A stretch of DNA of 64,000 bases from Porphyrobacter sp. AAP82 (lineage in GTDB: Bacteria; Pseudomonadota; Alphaproteobacteria; Sphingomonadales; Sphingomonadaceae). Where the stretch lies: positions 1 through 64,000 of the forward strand of contig NZ_ANFX01000012.1 of assembly GCF_000331285.1 (NCBI RefSeq). Direction: 5' to 3'. Of this stretch, positions 42,798-52,092 are shown piece after piece (position 1 is the stretch's first letter; every line of letters begins with the position of its first letter). The notes below the pieces were generated by a model, which was not told the DNA's origin, searched no databases, and was given only the letters and a program-made list of their open reading frames with translations. Position numbers and translations under genes: made by a program.

Positions 42798-43444
42798 CAA
42801 TGCCGCAGCGTTCCGATGCCCTGATTGCCGAACTGGTGGACGGTCTGGAACCGGTGAGGCCGCTACACTTTGCCGAGGGCGTGGCGCTGGCGCTGGGCGC
42901 GGCGGCGGTCACGGCGGTGGCGGTGGTCGCCGCCTTCGGGCTGCGCGCCGAGTGGCTGGCGGGCCACCTCGATCCGATGCAACTGGTCTCGACGCTGCTG
43001 TTCCTCGGCCTGGCGCTCGCGGCGAGCGTGGCGGTGGTGGTGATGAGCCGCCCGCAGGTGGGCAGCGATCATTCGGGCTGGCGCTGGGCGGCGGCAATGG
43101 CGGGGCTGCTGCCGCTGGCGGGCGTGATCGTGGCGCTGGCGCGCGGCGCTTCGGGCCTGTCGCCCGAACTGATGCGCCACGGGGCCGAGTGCCTGGCGGG
43201 CGGCAGCGCGGCCTCGCTGCTGGTCTTCGCGCTGCTGACGGCGTGGCTGCGGCGCGGCGCGCCGACCGCGCCCGAACGCGCCGGGCTGGTGGCCGGGGTG
43301 GCGGCGGGGGCCTTCGGGATCTTCGCCGCCTCGCTCCACTGCGGCGACAACGACATCGTCCACATCGGCCTGTGGCACAGCGCGGTGGTCGCGGTGACCG
43401 GGCTTGCGGGCCGCGCGCTGGTGCCGCGCCTCATCCGCTGGTGA
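42794..43444 (+). CDS. nrsF: NrsF-family anti-sigma factor (DUF1109)
   Basis: A 216-residue integral membrane protein with six hydrophobic segments and a short cytoplasmic N-terminus (PQRSDALIAELVDGLEPVRPL), typical of NrsF, which in Caulobacter holds the ECF factor SigF inactive at the membrane. Conserved features: PELMRHGAECLAGGSAASL and FAASLHCGDNDIVHIGLWHS, which carry the cysteines thought to sense oxidants or metal stress. It overlaps the sigma gene by four bases. The anti-sigma gene is intact although its partner contains a stop codon. Confidence 0.85.
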   Translation: MTMPQRSDALIAELVDGLEPVRPLHFAEGVALALGAAAVTAVAVVAAFGLRAEWLAGHLDPMQLVSTLLFLGLALAASVAVVVMSRPQVGSDHSGWRWAAAMAGLLPLAGVIVALARGASGLSPELMRHGAECLAGGSAASLLVFALLTAWLRRGAPTAPERAGLVAGVAAGAFGIFAASLHCGDNDIVHIGLWHSAVVAVTGLAGRALVPRLIRW

Positions 43445-43470
43445 GCGGGTTCAGGCGCTGGTGAGCGGCT

Positions 43471-44502
43471 TCAGGCGGTCGCGCGCATCACCAGTTCGGG
43501 CGGCAGCACCAGGCTCTCGGTGGTCTCTCCCGCCAGCCGCCGCAGCAGCAGATCGACGAGCCCGCGCGCGCCAACCGCGATATCCTGCCTTACGGTGGAC
43601 AGCGGCGGGATGGTCTGGCGGGCGATCGGCAGATCGTCGAAACCGACCAGCTTGATGTCCTCGGGCACCGACAGGCCTTGCGCGCGCAGTTCGGCAAGGC
43701 ACAGCGCGGCGAGGGTGTCGGTGGCGGCGAAGATGCCGTCGATCGCGCCCGCGCAGGCCGCCAGATGGCCCGCGATCTCCTCGCTCGCGCGGTCGGGAGA
43801 GAGGTGGGTGGCAAGCGCCCGCACCGCCGGCAGCCCCATCCGCGCGGCAACATCCTGCGCGCCGGCAAAGCGCGCGGCAAATTCCATCGGGCCGGTATCG
43901 CCGAGAAACGCCAGCCGGCGCGCGCCGGCCGCAACCAGGCGCTCGGCCGCGAGCCGGCCCCCCAGCCGGTTGTCGGTGCCGACCACGCAATGCCGCTGGC
44001 CTTCGGTGTGGTTCCCCCACACCACCATCGCGCGGTAACCGTCGGCGACCTCCTCGATCCGCTCGAACTGGTCGGACTGGCCGATCACGATCACCCCGTC
44101 GATCATGCCCGAACCGATGAAGCGGTCGAGCCAGTCGGGATCGCTGTCAGGCACCACGCGGCGCAGCATCAGGTCATAGCCGTGGGTGGTGAGTTCGTCG
44201 GCGAGGAAGCCGAGCAGGGTCATGAAGAAGCTGTCGGAAATCTGCTGGCGGATATCATGGCCGAGCGGGATGACGACCCCGATCACCCCGGTCTTCTGGC
44301 GGCGCAATCCGCTCGCCATCTGGTTGGGGCGAAAGCCGTGTTCGCGGGCGAGCGCCTCGATCTTCTCGCGGGTGCGGGTGTTGACGAGGCTCTTGCCGGC
44401 AAGCGCGCGGCTGACCGTGCCGGGCGAGACCCCGGCAAGGCGCGCCAGATCGGTGATGGTGCGCACGCTGGTGCGCGCAGTCCTGTCGTCGCCGGCGGCC
44501 AT
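43471..44502 (-). CDS. LacI-family regulator of the sucrose module
   Basis: A 343-residue repressor starting at ATG 44502, 10 bp after the transporter stop, behind GGAGAG. HTH: ITDLARLAGVSPGTVSRALAGKSLV; hinge ASGLRRQKTGVIGVV; sensor domain with GVIVIGQSDQFERIEEV, GTDNRLGGRLAAERL, VPEDIKLVGFDDLPIARQTIPPLSTV. It follows the SUT-type transporter on the same strand. The two LacI-type operators at 45919-45958, at the divergent transporter/TonB receptor promoter, are its probable sites. Confidence 0.9.
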   Translation of the reverse strand: MAAGDDRTARTSVRTITDLARLAGVSPGTVSRALAGKSLVNTRTREKIEALAREHGFRPNQMASGLRRQKTGVIGVVIPLGHDIRQQISDSFFMTLLGFLADELTTHGYDLMLRRVVPDSDPDWLDRFIGSGMIDGVIVIGQSDQFERIEEVADGYRAMVVWGNHTEGQRHCVVGTDNRLGGRLAAERLVAAGARRLAFLGDTGPMEFAARFAGAQDVAARMGLPAVRALATHLSPDRASEEIAGHLAACAGAIDGIFAATDTLAALCLAELRAQGLSVPEDIKLVGFDDLPIARQTIPPLSTVRQDIAVGARGLVDLLLRRLAGETTESLVLPPELVMRATA

Positions 44503-44512
44503 GTCTCTCCTC

Positions 44513-45853
44513 TCAGCCGGCCGCGAGCCCCTGTTCCCGGGGGCTGCGATGGCCCGCATCGACCAGCAGCGTAGCGATGGCGCCCGCCAGCATCAAGATA
44601 CCCCCCAGCATCAGCACATTGCGCGGATCGCCGCCCAGCAGCGGCTCGTAGATCAGCGGCATGGTCAGGGTCTGGATCAGCATCGGCACGACGATGAACA
44701 GGTTGAAGATGCCCATGTAGATGCCGTTGCGTGCCGGCGGGATGCAATCGGCGAGCATCACATAGGTGTTGCCCATCATCCCTGCCCAGCCGATGCCGAT
44801 GCCAATCATCAGCACCATGAGGCCCGGCACGCTCGAGACGCCCGGGATCAGCAGCATCGCCGCCCCCGATGCGGCAAGGCAAGCCGCATGGGTGGGCCGC
44901 GCGCCGAAGCGGCGGACGATCGGGATCAGCGCCAGCGCGCCGAGAAAGGCGACGAAATTGTAGAGCGCGCCCGCCTGCTGGGTGGTCAGCGTCGCCTCGC
45001 GGAAGGCGGTGCTGGCCGGATCGCTGGTGTCGTAGAGGCTGCGGCCGACCGCGAAGGTGACATACTGCCAGTAAGCGAACATCGCGTACCACTGGCACAG
45101 CATCGCGCCCGCCAGCTGGCGCATCGGGCGCGGCATTTCGGCAAGCGCGTCGCGGATCTCGGCAAGGGTGCCGCGCGCGGTCAGCGGCTTTTCGGCCAGC
45201 CCGGCCCTGGCGGCGGCATCCAGCGGCAGCTCGCGCACCCGCAGCACCGACCACAGGATCGTCGAAAGCGAAAGCACCGCGCCGATCACGAAGGCGATCC
45301 GCACGATCACCGGAATGCCGTTGGCATCGAGCACGTCGCGCGCCACGAACGCGGTGAGCAGCGAGGGCGCGAGGTAGGACAGGGTCTGGGCAAGTCCGGT
45401 GAACGCGCTCTGCGTGAGGAAGCCGACCGAGCGCTGTTCGGGCGCGAGCCGATCGGCGACATAGGCGCGGTAGGGCTCCATGGTGATGTTGTTGCCGGCA
45501 TCGAGGATCCACAGCAGCGATGCAGCCATCCACAAGGCGGACGAATAGGGCATGGCAAAGAGGCTGAGCGAACAGATCACCGCGCCGACCAGGAAATAGG
45601 GCGTGCGGCGGCCGATGCGCGTGTCGGTGCGGTCGCTCATCGCGCCCACGATCGGCTGGATCAGAAGCCCGGTCATCGGCCCTGCCAGCCACAGCAGCGG
45701 CATCGCAGCCTCGTCCGCGCCGAGGAAGCCATAGATCGGCCCCATGTTCGCCTGCTGCAATCCGAAAGAGAATTGCAGGCCGAAGAAGCCGATGTTCATC
45801 TCGATGATTCTGAGCAGCGAAAGCCGCGGCTTTTCCGACATGTGAGGCCTCAT
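44513..45853 (-). CDS. MFS sugar transporter, GPH/SUT-like (probable sucrose importer)
   Basis: A 446-residue twelve-segment transporter. The N-terminal signature [27 protein letters not shown], then [34 protein letters not shown] and [19 protein letters not shown], are typical of the SLC45/SUT-like disaccharide transporters of proteobacteria. The start is either ATG 45853 (AAGGAC upstream) or ATG 45841. With the GH68 sucrose hydrolase and fructokinase nearby, sucrose is the most likely substrate. Confidence 0.85.
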   Translation of the reverse strand: MRPHMSEKPRLSLLRIIEMNIGFFGLQFSFGLQQANMGPIYGFLGADEAAMPLLWLAGPMTGLLIQPIVGAMSDRTDTRIGRRTPYFLVGAVICSLSLFAMPYSSALWMAASLLWILDAGNNITMEPYRAYVADRLAPEQRSVGFLTQSAFTGLAQTLSYLAPSLLTAFVARDVLDANGIPVIVRIAFVIGAVLSLSTILWSVLRVRELPLDAAARAGLAEKPLTARGTLAEIRDALAEMPRPMRQLAGAMLCQWYAMFAYWQYVTFAVGRSLYDTSDPASTAFREATLTTQQAGALYNFVAFLGALALIPIVRRFGARPTHAACLAASGAAMLLIPGVSSVPGLMVLMIGIGIGWAGMMGNTYVMLADCIPPARNGIYMGIFNLFIVVPMLIQTLTMPLIYEPLLGGDPRNVLMLGGILMLAGAIATLLVDAGHRSPREQGLAAG

Positions 45854-45918
45854 CCCAATTGTGTCCTTGCGCCTTATAACCGACGCTGTGGCTGGGAGGT
45901 GACATGAATCCGCGCCAT

Positions 45919-45934
45919 TTGCAAACGATTGCAA
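45919..45934. promoter_or_regulatory. LacI-type operator 1
   Basis: TTGCAAACGATTGCAA is a near-perfect palindrome around a central CG, the classical LacI/GalR family operator form. It lies in the divergent gap between the sugar transporter (start 45853) and the TonB receptor (start 46018), 24 bp centre to centre from a second copy. Confidence 0.85.
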
Positions 45935-45942
45935 GATTCCTG

Positions 45943-45958
45943 TTGCAAACGTTTGCAA
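45943..45958. promoter_or_regulatory. LacI-type operator 2
   Basis: TTGCAAACGTTTGCAA is a perfect 16-bp palindrome of the LacI/GalR operator type. Together with operator 1 it is placed to repress both the transporter/LacI operon and the TonB receptor. Confidence 0.88.
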
Positions 45959-46017
45959 GATGTTTAGGCCTCGCATCGTCAGCGCCCGAAGATGCGCGAA
46001 CCGAGAGGAGAAGACCT

Positions 46018-48480
46018 ATGAAATTGCGTTACGCGCTTTGCGCCGGTGCCGCCGTGTCGGCCTTCATCGCCGCCACTCCCGCCTTCGCGCAGGATTCGGC
46101 CGACGAGACGGTCGAGGGCGAGGAAATCATCGTCACCGCGGTCGCCCGCGGCCAGAACCGCCTCGAAAGCTCGGTCTCGGTCAGCGCCATCGGTGCCGAA
46201 GCCATCACCAAGCTCAACGCGCCGTCCTCGGCCGATCTCATCCGCCAGATCCCGGGCATCCGCTCGGAAGCATCGGGCGGTGAAGGCAATGCCAACATCG
46301 CGGTCCGCGGCATCCCCGTCTCGACCGGCGGTGCGCGCTATATCCAGCTTCAGGAAGACGGCCTGCCGATCCTCGAATTCGGCGACATCATCTTCGGCAA
46401 CGCCGACAACTTCCTGCGCGCCGACCGCTCGGTCGCCCGCGTCGAAGCGGTGCGCGGCGGTTCGGCCTCGACCTTCGCCTCGAACGCGCCGGGCGCGGTG
46501 ATCAACTTCATCTCGAAGGACGGCAAGGAGGAAGGCGGCGCGATCCAGGGCAGCGTCGGCCTCGATTTCGAGACCTATCGCCTCGATTTCGATTACGGCG
46601 CCCCGCTCGCCGAGGATCTCTATTTCCACGTCGGCGGCTTCTACCGCACCGGCGAAGGCCCGCGCGACATCGGCTACAACGGCTATGACGGCGGCCAGAT
46701 CAAGGCCAACATCACCAAGGAATTCGAAGGCGGCTACATCCGCTTCTCGGCCAAGTATCTCGACGACAAGACCCCGACCATCCTGCCCCAGCCGGTGCGG
46801 GTGACGGGTTCGAACGGCTCGCCCGATTACCAGGCGATCGCCGGCTTCGATCCGCGCACGGATTCGCTCTACAGCCCCTACCTCACCCCTGCGGTGAGCC
46901 TTGACGGCAACAACAACCCGGCCACCTACGACTTCCGTGACGGGCTTTCGGTCCAGTCCAAGGCCTTCGGGGTCGAGGCCGAGGTCGATGTGGGCGGCGG
47001 CTGGACGCTGACCAACCGCTTCCGCTTCGCCGACAATTCGGGCGGCTTCATGTCGCCCTTCCCGGCCGGTGCCGACAGCGCGCAGAATGTCGCCAATTCC
47101 ATCGGCGGCGCGGGCTCGACCATCCTGTTTGCCACCGGCCCCAATGCCGGGCAGGTCGCCAATGCCGGCACGATCGGCGGCAACGGGCTGCTGACCAACG
47201 TGGTGGTCTTCAACACCCGCCTCAACAGCCTCGACAACGTCACCAACGACTTCCGCGTCAACAAGAGCTTCGATGTCGGCGGCGGCACGGCCAACTTCAC
47301 CACCGGCTTCTACCTCTCGCGCCAGACGGTCGATACCGACTGGCTGTGGACCAGCCATGTCCAGACCGTGCAGGGTGATGGCGAGGCGGTGCTCGTCAAC
47401 ATCCGCAACGCTGCCGGGCAGGTCGTCACGCAGAACGGCACCGTCGGCTTCGGCGCGACCTTCTTCGGCAATTGCTGTCGCCGGTCCTATGATGTCGACT
47501 ACTCGACCTACGCGCCCTTCGCCTCGCTCTCGTTCGAGACCGGCCGCCTCACGCTCGATGCTTCGATCCGCTACGATTTCGGCGATGCGAGCGGCACGAT
47601 CACCGGTTCGGACACGGGCTTCGGCACGGGCCTTGGCAGCTTCGATTTCGACCGCAACGGCACGATCAGCACCGCCGAGGCGCAGACCAGCGTGCTGCCG
47701 CTCGGCAATGCCCGTCCGGTCAATTACGACTTCGACTACTTCAGCTATTCGCTGGGGGCGAACTACCTCGTCTCGGATGATCTCGGCGTGTTCGCCCGCA
47801 TCAGCCGCGGCGGGCGTCACACCGCCGACCGCTCGCTGTTCTCGCCTGCGGTCAGCACCACCGACGGCAGCCTGCCGGGCGGTGACGCCGGGGTGATCGC
47901 GAAGGTCAACCAGATCGAAGTGGGCGCCAAGTACCAGTCGGGCGGCATCGGCTTCTACGCCACCGGCTTCTTCGCCAAGACCGAGGAAACTAATGTCGAG
48001 CTCGCCCCGCTCGAACTGTTCGACAGCACCTACGAGGCCTTCGGGATCGAGCTTGAAGGCTCCTACCGCACCGGCCCCTTCAGCCTGACGGCGGGCGCGA
48101 CCTGGACGGATTCGGAGATCAAGGACGCGCTCGATGCGACCACCATCGGCAACACCCCGCGCCGCCAGGCCGATCTCGTCTACCAAGCCACCGCGCAGTA
48201 CGAGACCGACCAGTTCACGCTCGGCGCCAACCTGGTCGGCACCACCGACAGCTACACGCAGGATAGCAACCAGCTGAAGCTGCCCGCCTACACGCAGGTC
48301 AACGCCTTCGTCGCCTTCCGCCCGATCGATCGGATCGAGGTCGGCCTCAATGCGTCCAACCTGTTCAACGCCGTCGGCTACACCGAAGCGGAAGAAGGCT
48401 CGATCCCGGCGAACGGGATCGTGCGCGCCCGCTCGATCGCCGGGCGCACCGTGCTTGCCTCGATCCGGTTTGACTTCTGA
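46018..48480 (+). CDS. TonB-dependent receptor of the sucrose module
   Basis: An 820-residue receptor with ATG at 46018 behind GAGAGGAG; an upstream ATG at 45904 would place the operators inside the coding region and is rejected. Signal peptide to TPAFAQ, TonB box EEIIVTAVARGQNRLESSVS, plug with ADLIRQIPGIRSEASGG, NIAVRGIPVS and VEAVRGGSASTFASNAPGAVINFISK, and a barrel ending with the classic aromatic terminus (RTVLASIRFDF). LacI-type operators directly upstream and sugar genes on both sides suggest a disaccharide such as sucrose. A strong terminator follows. Confidence 0.92.
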   Translation: MKLRYALCAGAAVSAFIAATPAFAQDSADETVEGEEIIVTAVARGQNRLESSVSVSAIGAEAITKLNAPSSADLIRQIPGIRSEASGGEGNANIAVRGIPVSTGGARYIQLQEDGLPILEFGDIIFGNADNFLRADRSVARVEAVRGGSASTFASNAPGAVINFISKDGKEEGGAIQGSVGLDFETYRLDFDYGAPLAEDLYFHVGGFYRTGEGPRDIGYNGYDGGQIKANITKEFEGGYIRFSAKYLDDKTPTILPQPVRVTGSNGSPDYQAIAGFDPRTDSLYSPYLTPAVSLDGNNNPATYDFRDGLSVQSKAFGVEAEVDVGGGWTLTNRFRFADNSGGFMSPFPAGADSAQNVANSIGGAGSTILFATGPNAGQVANAGTIGGNGLLTNVVVFNTRLNSLDNVTNDFRVNKSFDVGGGTANFTTGFYLSRQTVDTDWLWTSHVQTVQGDGEAVLVNIRNAAGQVVTQNGTVGFGATFFGNCCRRSYDVDYSTYAPFASLSFETGRLTLDASIRYDFGDASGTITGSDTGFGTGLGSFDFDRNGTISTAEAQTSVLPLGNARPVNYDFDYFSYSLGANYLVSDDLGVFARISRGGRHTADRSLFSPAVSTTDGSLPGGDAGVIAKVNQIEVGAKYQSGGIGFYATGFFAKTEETNVELAPLELFDSTYEAFGIELEGSYRTGPFSLTAGATWTDSEIKDALDATTIGNTPRRQADLVYQATAQYETDQFTLGANLVGTTDSYTQDSNQLKLPAYTQVNAFVAFRPIDRIEVGLNASNLFNAVGYTEAEEGSIPANGIVRARSIAGRTVLASIRFDF

Positions 48481-48501
48481 CAACCGGACCGCGTGCAAAA
48501 G

Positions 48502-48535
48502 GGGCTGGCCGCCAACTCTCCCCGGCGGCCAGCCC
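48502..48535 (+). terminator. Rho-independent terminator after the TonB receptor
   Basis: GGGCTGGCCGCC (48502-48513) pairs perfectly with GGCGGCCAGCCC (48524-48535), followed by ACTTGTTTTCC. It may reduce read-through from the highly expressed receptor into the sucrose hydrolase gene 28 bp further on. Confidence 0.85.
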
Positions 48536-48563
48536 ACTTGTTTTCCTGAAGTGACGTGACGGG

Positions 48564-49661
48564 ATGACGCCTCGCATGACCAGCGTGTGGACTGCCGAAC
48601 AGGTGCGCGGGATCGCTGCTGGGCCACCAGCTGCGGCGCTGATCCCGGCGGTGGAGGGTGCTGCGCGCGGGTCTCTCGATGCGGGGCGGCTTTACTGGGA
48701 CATGTGGCCGTTGCAGGACGCGGACGGCCACCGCACGGTGCTTGCCGGGCGCGAGCTGTGGATGGCGCTGACCGCGCCCGACCGCGGCGATCCCGCGCTC
48801 AGGCACTTCGAGGCAAAGATCCACTGGCTCGAACGGCGCGGGGACGATTGGTTCGATCACGGGCCCGTCCTTCCCGATAGGCCGGGCCCCTACGAACGCG
48901 AGTGGGCGGGCTCGGCGCTCTACCGTAACGGCATCGTCACCCTGTTCTTCACCGCCGCCGGCACCGCCGCGCGCAGCGGCGGCTACCAGCAGGAGCTGTG
49001 GGCCGCGAGCGCGCCGGTCGGCGCGGATGGCTGGCCCGCCTTCTGGTCCGCGCCCGCGCCGCTCGTGACCGGCTACGGCCCCCATTACATGCCCGCCGAT
49101 GCCCACGAGGGCGCGCCCGGAACGATCAAGGCCTTCCGCGACCCGGCATGGTTCCGCGACCCGGCCGACGGCGCCGAATACCTCGCCTTCACCGCCAGCC
49201 TTGCAGGCTCTGCCAGCGCCTTCAACGGCGCCTTCGGCCTCGCCCGCAAGCGCGCCGACGCCAGCTGGGAGCTGCTCCCCCCTGCGATCCACGCAGAGGG
49301 CGTCAACAACGAGCTTGAACGCGCCCATCTGGTATTCCACGCCGGTTCCTACTACGCCTTCTGGTCGACCCAGACATCGACCTTCGCCGATGGTCTGGGC
49401 CACGCACCGGGAGGGCTTTACGGGATGGTGGCTGGCAGCATGGAAGGGCCGTGGAGGCCCCTCAACGGGACGGGCCTCGTGCTCGCCAACCCCGAGGATG
49501 CCGCGCAGCAGACATACAGCTGGTATGTCGATGCAGACTTCACCGTGTGCAGCTTCGTCGATGTGCTTCCCAACGACAGCTTCGGCGGCGTCCCGGCCGC
49601 GCTGCTGCGCCTGACGCTCGACGGCGAGACCGCAGGGCTCGCGCTGGAGCGTGCCGTCTGA
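48564..49661 (+). CDS. GH68-family sucrose hydrolase / fructosyltransferase, apparently intracellular
   Basis: A 365-residue five-bladed-propeller enzyme. The GH68 residues are the nucleophile Asp46 in YWDMWPLQD, the transition-state stabiliser Asp193 in KAFRDPAWF, and the acid/base Glu252 in NNELERAHLVF; EREWAGSALY is also typical. GH68 levansucrases are normally secreted, but no signal peptide is present, so hydrolysis of imported sucrose to glucose and fructose inside the cell is more likely than levan synthesis. It overlaps the fructokinase gene (TGATG), which supports that role. Confidence 0.85.
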   Translation: MTPRMTSVWTAEQVRGIAAGPPAAALIPAVEGAARGSLDAGRLYWDMWPLQDADGHRTVLAGRELWMALTAPDRGDPALRHFEAKIHWLERRGDDWFDHGPVLPDRPGPYEREWAGSALYRNGIVTLFFTAAGTAARSGGYQQELWAASAPVGADGWPAFWSAPAPLVTGYGPHYMPADAHEGAPGTIKAFRDPAWFRDPADGAEYLAFTASLAGSASAFNGAFGLARKRADASWELLPPAIHAEGVNNELERAHLVFHAGSYYAFWSTQTSTFADGLGHAPGGLYGMVAGSMEGPWRPLNGTGLVLANPEDAAQQTYSWYVDADFTVCSFVDVLPNDSFGGVPAALLRLTLDGETAGLALERAV

Positions 49662-50536
49662 TGCTGGCTGCGATCGAGGCGGGGGGCACCAAGTTTGTCC
49701 TCGCGGTCGGCCCGTCGCCTGACACCATCACCGCCCGCCACACCATCCCGACCCGCGATCCGCAGGCGACGCTTGCCGAGGCGGCGGCGTGGTTCGCCGC
49801 GCAGGGGCCCTTGACCGCGCTCGGGATCGGCAGCTTTGGCCCGGTCGAACTGGACCGCGCCGCTGCGAACTGGGGCTTCATCACCACCACCCCCAAGCCC
49901 GGCTGGGCGCACACCGATGTCGCGCGCCGCCTGGCAGGCGCGCTCGGCGGAGTGCCGGTCGGCTTCGACACCGATGTCAACGCCGCCGCGCTCGCCGAAC
50001 ACGCCGCGCGGGGCGGGGCGGGCGCGGGAGCCGGGAGCCTCGCCTACCTCACCAGCGGCACCGGCATCGGCGGGGGGCTGGTGGTGGACGGCAGGCCCGT
50101 CCACGGCATCGCCCACCCGGAAGTCGGCCACATCTACCCGCGCCGGGCGCCCGGGGACAGCGACTTTCCCGGCGTCTGCCCGCATCACGGCGACTGCCTC
50201 GAAGGCCTCGCCGCCGGGCCTGCGGTGATGGCCCGCTGGGGCGCCTCGCTCTCCGAGCTTGGCGAAGGCCACCCCGCCCACGCGATCATCGCCGATTATG
50301 TCGCGCAGGCCTGCCACACCCTCTTCGCGAGCGTCGCGGTCGAAGAGGTGGTGATCGGCGGCGGGGTCGCGCAGACCCCCGGCCTGGTCGAGCGCATCGC
50401 CGCGCGCGCCCGCGAGCTGGACGCAGGCTACCTCCCCGGCGGCGCGCGCCACCGCATCATCGCCCCGCGCCTCGGCACCGACAGCGGCATCACCGGCGCG
50501 ATGCTGCTCGCCGCAAGGGCCGCTGCCGAGGCTTGA
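49661..50536 (+). CDS. ROK-family fructokinase
   Basis: A 291-residue ROK kinase: ATP-binding start AIEAGGTKFVLAVG, substrate segment ALGIGSFGPVELD, DTDVNAAALAEH with the catalytic Asp, LTSGTGIGGGLVVDG, and the zinc motif HPEVGHIYPRR ... CPHHGDCLEGLAAGPA. It phosphorylates the fructose released by the GH68 enzyme encoded directly upstream with overlapping codons. The EVGH-HxxCLEG zinc motif and size favour fructokinase over other ROK sugar kinases. Confidence 0.9.
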   Translation: MLAAIEAGGTKFVLAVGPSPDTITARHTIPTRDPQATLAEAAAWFAAQGPLTALGIGSFGPVELDRAAANWGFITTTPKPGWAHTDVARRLAGALGGVPVGFDTDVNAAALAEHAARGGAGAGAGSLAYLTSGTGIGGGLVVDGRPVHGIAHPEVGHIYPRRAPGDSDFPGVCPHHGDCLEGLAAGPAVMARWGASLSELGEGHPAHAIIADYVAQACHTLFASVAVEEVVIGGGVAQTPGLVERIAARARELDAGYLPGGARHRIIAPRLGTDSGITGAMLLAARAAAEA

Positions 50537-50582
50537 ACCGGCCTCCGGCTCCCGCGATAAGGGGGGCAAGGGAGAGATACTG

Positions 50583-51485
50583 ATGTTCCGCTTCATCGCG
50601 ATGCTGGCCGCTCTGATCGGGTTTGCCATGCCGCTTGCCGCCGCCGACACCGGCCGCCTCGTCGAATACCGCGAGGTCGCCGCCGCGGGCCTGCCCGCCC
50701 AGCGCCTCTCGATCTGGCTGCCGCCCGGCTACGACGCGGGCGAGCGCCGCTACCCGGTGCTCTACATGCATGACGGGCACAACCTGTTCGATGTCAAGAA
50801 CAGCAACTTCAACAAGATCTGGGCCGCCGATGCCGCGATGCTGGCGGCGATGGCGAGCGGCAAGGTCGAACCGCACATCATCGTCGGCATCTGGGCGCCG
50901 GGGAGCGACCGGCACCGGCAATACCTGCCCCGCAGTCTCTACGACATGACCAGCGGCAACCTGCGCGCGCAGATGGACGGGATGACGAAGGGCGGGGTGA
51001 TCTCGCAAGCCTATCTGGCGTGGATTGCCGGGCCCTTGAAGAGCTGGGTCGACACCTCCTTCCGCACCCGCCCGGGCCGCGACGACACCGCGATCGTGGG
51101 ATCGAGCATGGGCGGGCTGATGAGCTGCTATGCCTTTCTCGAAGCGCCCACCGTGTTTGGCCGCGCGGGCTGCGTCTCCTCGCACTGGCCGGCGGTCGAT
51201 CCGCGCGCCATTGACGCGGGCGAGCTCAAGGCGCTGTGGGACGGCTGGTTCGCCGCGCGCCTCGGCGCGCCCGATGGCCGGCGGGTGTGGATGGACCACG
51301 GCACCGCCACGCTCGATGCCTTCTACGCGCCCTACCAGCAGGTCGTCGACGCGCGGTTCGCCAAGGCAGGCTGGCAGAGGGGCCGCGACTGGGAGAGCCG
51401 GATCTACGAGGGCGCCGAGCACGAGGAGAACGCCTGGGCCGCGCGGCTTCCCGAGGTGTTCGGGTGGTTGCTGGCGAAGGATTAG
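50583..51485 (+). CDS. Secreted alpha/beta-hydrolase, esterase D type
   Basis: A 300-residue hydrolase with a signal peptide (FIAMLAALIGFAMPLAAAD). The catalytic Ser175 is in AIVGSSMGGLMS; the oxyanion strand region is PVLYMHDGHNLFD; a C-terminal His is likely in EGAEHEENAW. This is the family of putative esterases that includes siderophore and carbohydrate esterases. Substrate unknown; it is 46 bp after the fructokinase, possibly in the same operon, and ends four bases into the convergent eda gene. Confidence 0.82.
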   Translation: MFRFIAMLAALIGFAMPLAAADTGRLVEYREVAAAGLPAQRLSIWLPPGYDAGERRYPVLYMHDGHNLFDVKNSNFNKIWAADAAMLAAMASGKVEPHIIVGIWAPGSDRHRQYLPRSLYDMTSGNLRAQMDGMTKGGVISQAYLAWIAGPLKSWVDTSFRTRPGRDDTAIVGSSMGGLMSCYAFLEAPTVFGRAGCVSSHWPAVDPRAIDAGELKALWDGWFAARLGAPDGRRVWMDHGTATLDAFYAPYQQVVDARFAKAGWQRGRDWESRIYEGAEHEENAWAARLPEVFGWLLAKD

Positions 51486-52090
51486 CGCAGGGCGAAAGCC
51501 TGTCTCGCCAGTGCCTCGATCGCCGGCTTGTCAGGCGCGCCCTTGGGCGAGACCCAGCTGCCGCCCACGCACAGCACTGGATCAAAGGCGAGCCATTCAG
51601 GCGCGTTTGCAAGGCTGATCCCGCCAGTCGGGCAGAACCGGACGCTTCCGAAAGGCGCGGCGAGCGCCTTCAGTGCGGGCAGGCCCCCTGCCGCCATCGC
51701 CGGGAAGAACTTGAAGCGGTCAAGCCCGAGGTCGAGCCCGCGCATGATGTCGCCCGCATTGGCGATGCCGGGGAGGAAGGGCACGCCGCTCGCCACCGCC
51801 GCACGCCCGAGCGTCTCGGTCAGGCCGGGGGAGACGATAAATTCGCTCCCCGCTTCCAGCGCCGCATCAAGCTCGCGCGGATTGGTGACCGTGCCAGCGC
51901 CGACGATGGCGCCCGGAACCGCTTTCATCGCCCGGATCGCAGCCAGCGCGGCAGGCGTGCGCAGCGTGACTTCGAGCACGCGAAGCCCGCCTGCAACCAG
52001 CGCTTCGGCAAGCGGCACGGCGTGGGCCTCGTCCTCGATCACGATCACCGGGATCACCGGCGCGGTGCGCATGATGGCGTCGATATTCAT
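51482..52090 (-). CDS. eda: KDPG/KHG aldolase
   Basis: A 202-residue class I aldolase: VIPVIVIEDEAHAVPLAEAL, LRVLEVTLRTPAALAAI, VGAGTVTNPRELDAA, FIVSPGLTETL, the Schiff-base Lys in RFKFFPAMAAGGLPALKAL, RFCPTGGISLANAPEWL. It starts at ATG 52090 with GGAGGAATG upstream. It splits 2-keto-3-deoxy-6-phosphogluconate into pyruvate and glyceraldehyde-3-phosphate. Third gene of zwf-edd-eda. Confidence 0.95.
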   Translation of the reverse strand: MNIDAIMRTAPVIPVIVIEDEAHAVPLAEALVAGGLRVLEVTLRTPAALAAIRAMKAVPGAIVGAGTVTNPRELDAALEAGSEFIVSPGLTETLGRAAVASGVPFLPGIANAGDIMRGLDLGLDRFKFFPAMAAGGLPALKALAAPFGSVRFCPTGGISLANAPEWLAFDPVLCVGGSWVSPKGAPDKPAIEALARQAFALR

Positions 52091-52092
52091 TT

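Noticed and set aside
45904..46017. Upstream ATG for the second TonB receptor
   Set aside because: It would place both LacI operators in the coding region and mask the signal peptide that starts at 46018.
45979..48627. Minus-strand frame of 882 codons opposite the second TonB receptor
   Set aside because: Shadow of the receptor with repetitive Val/Arg/Asp-rich translation and no family signature.
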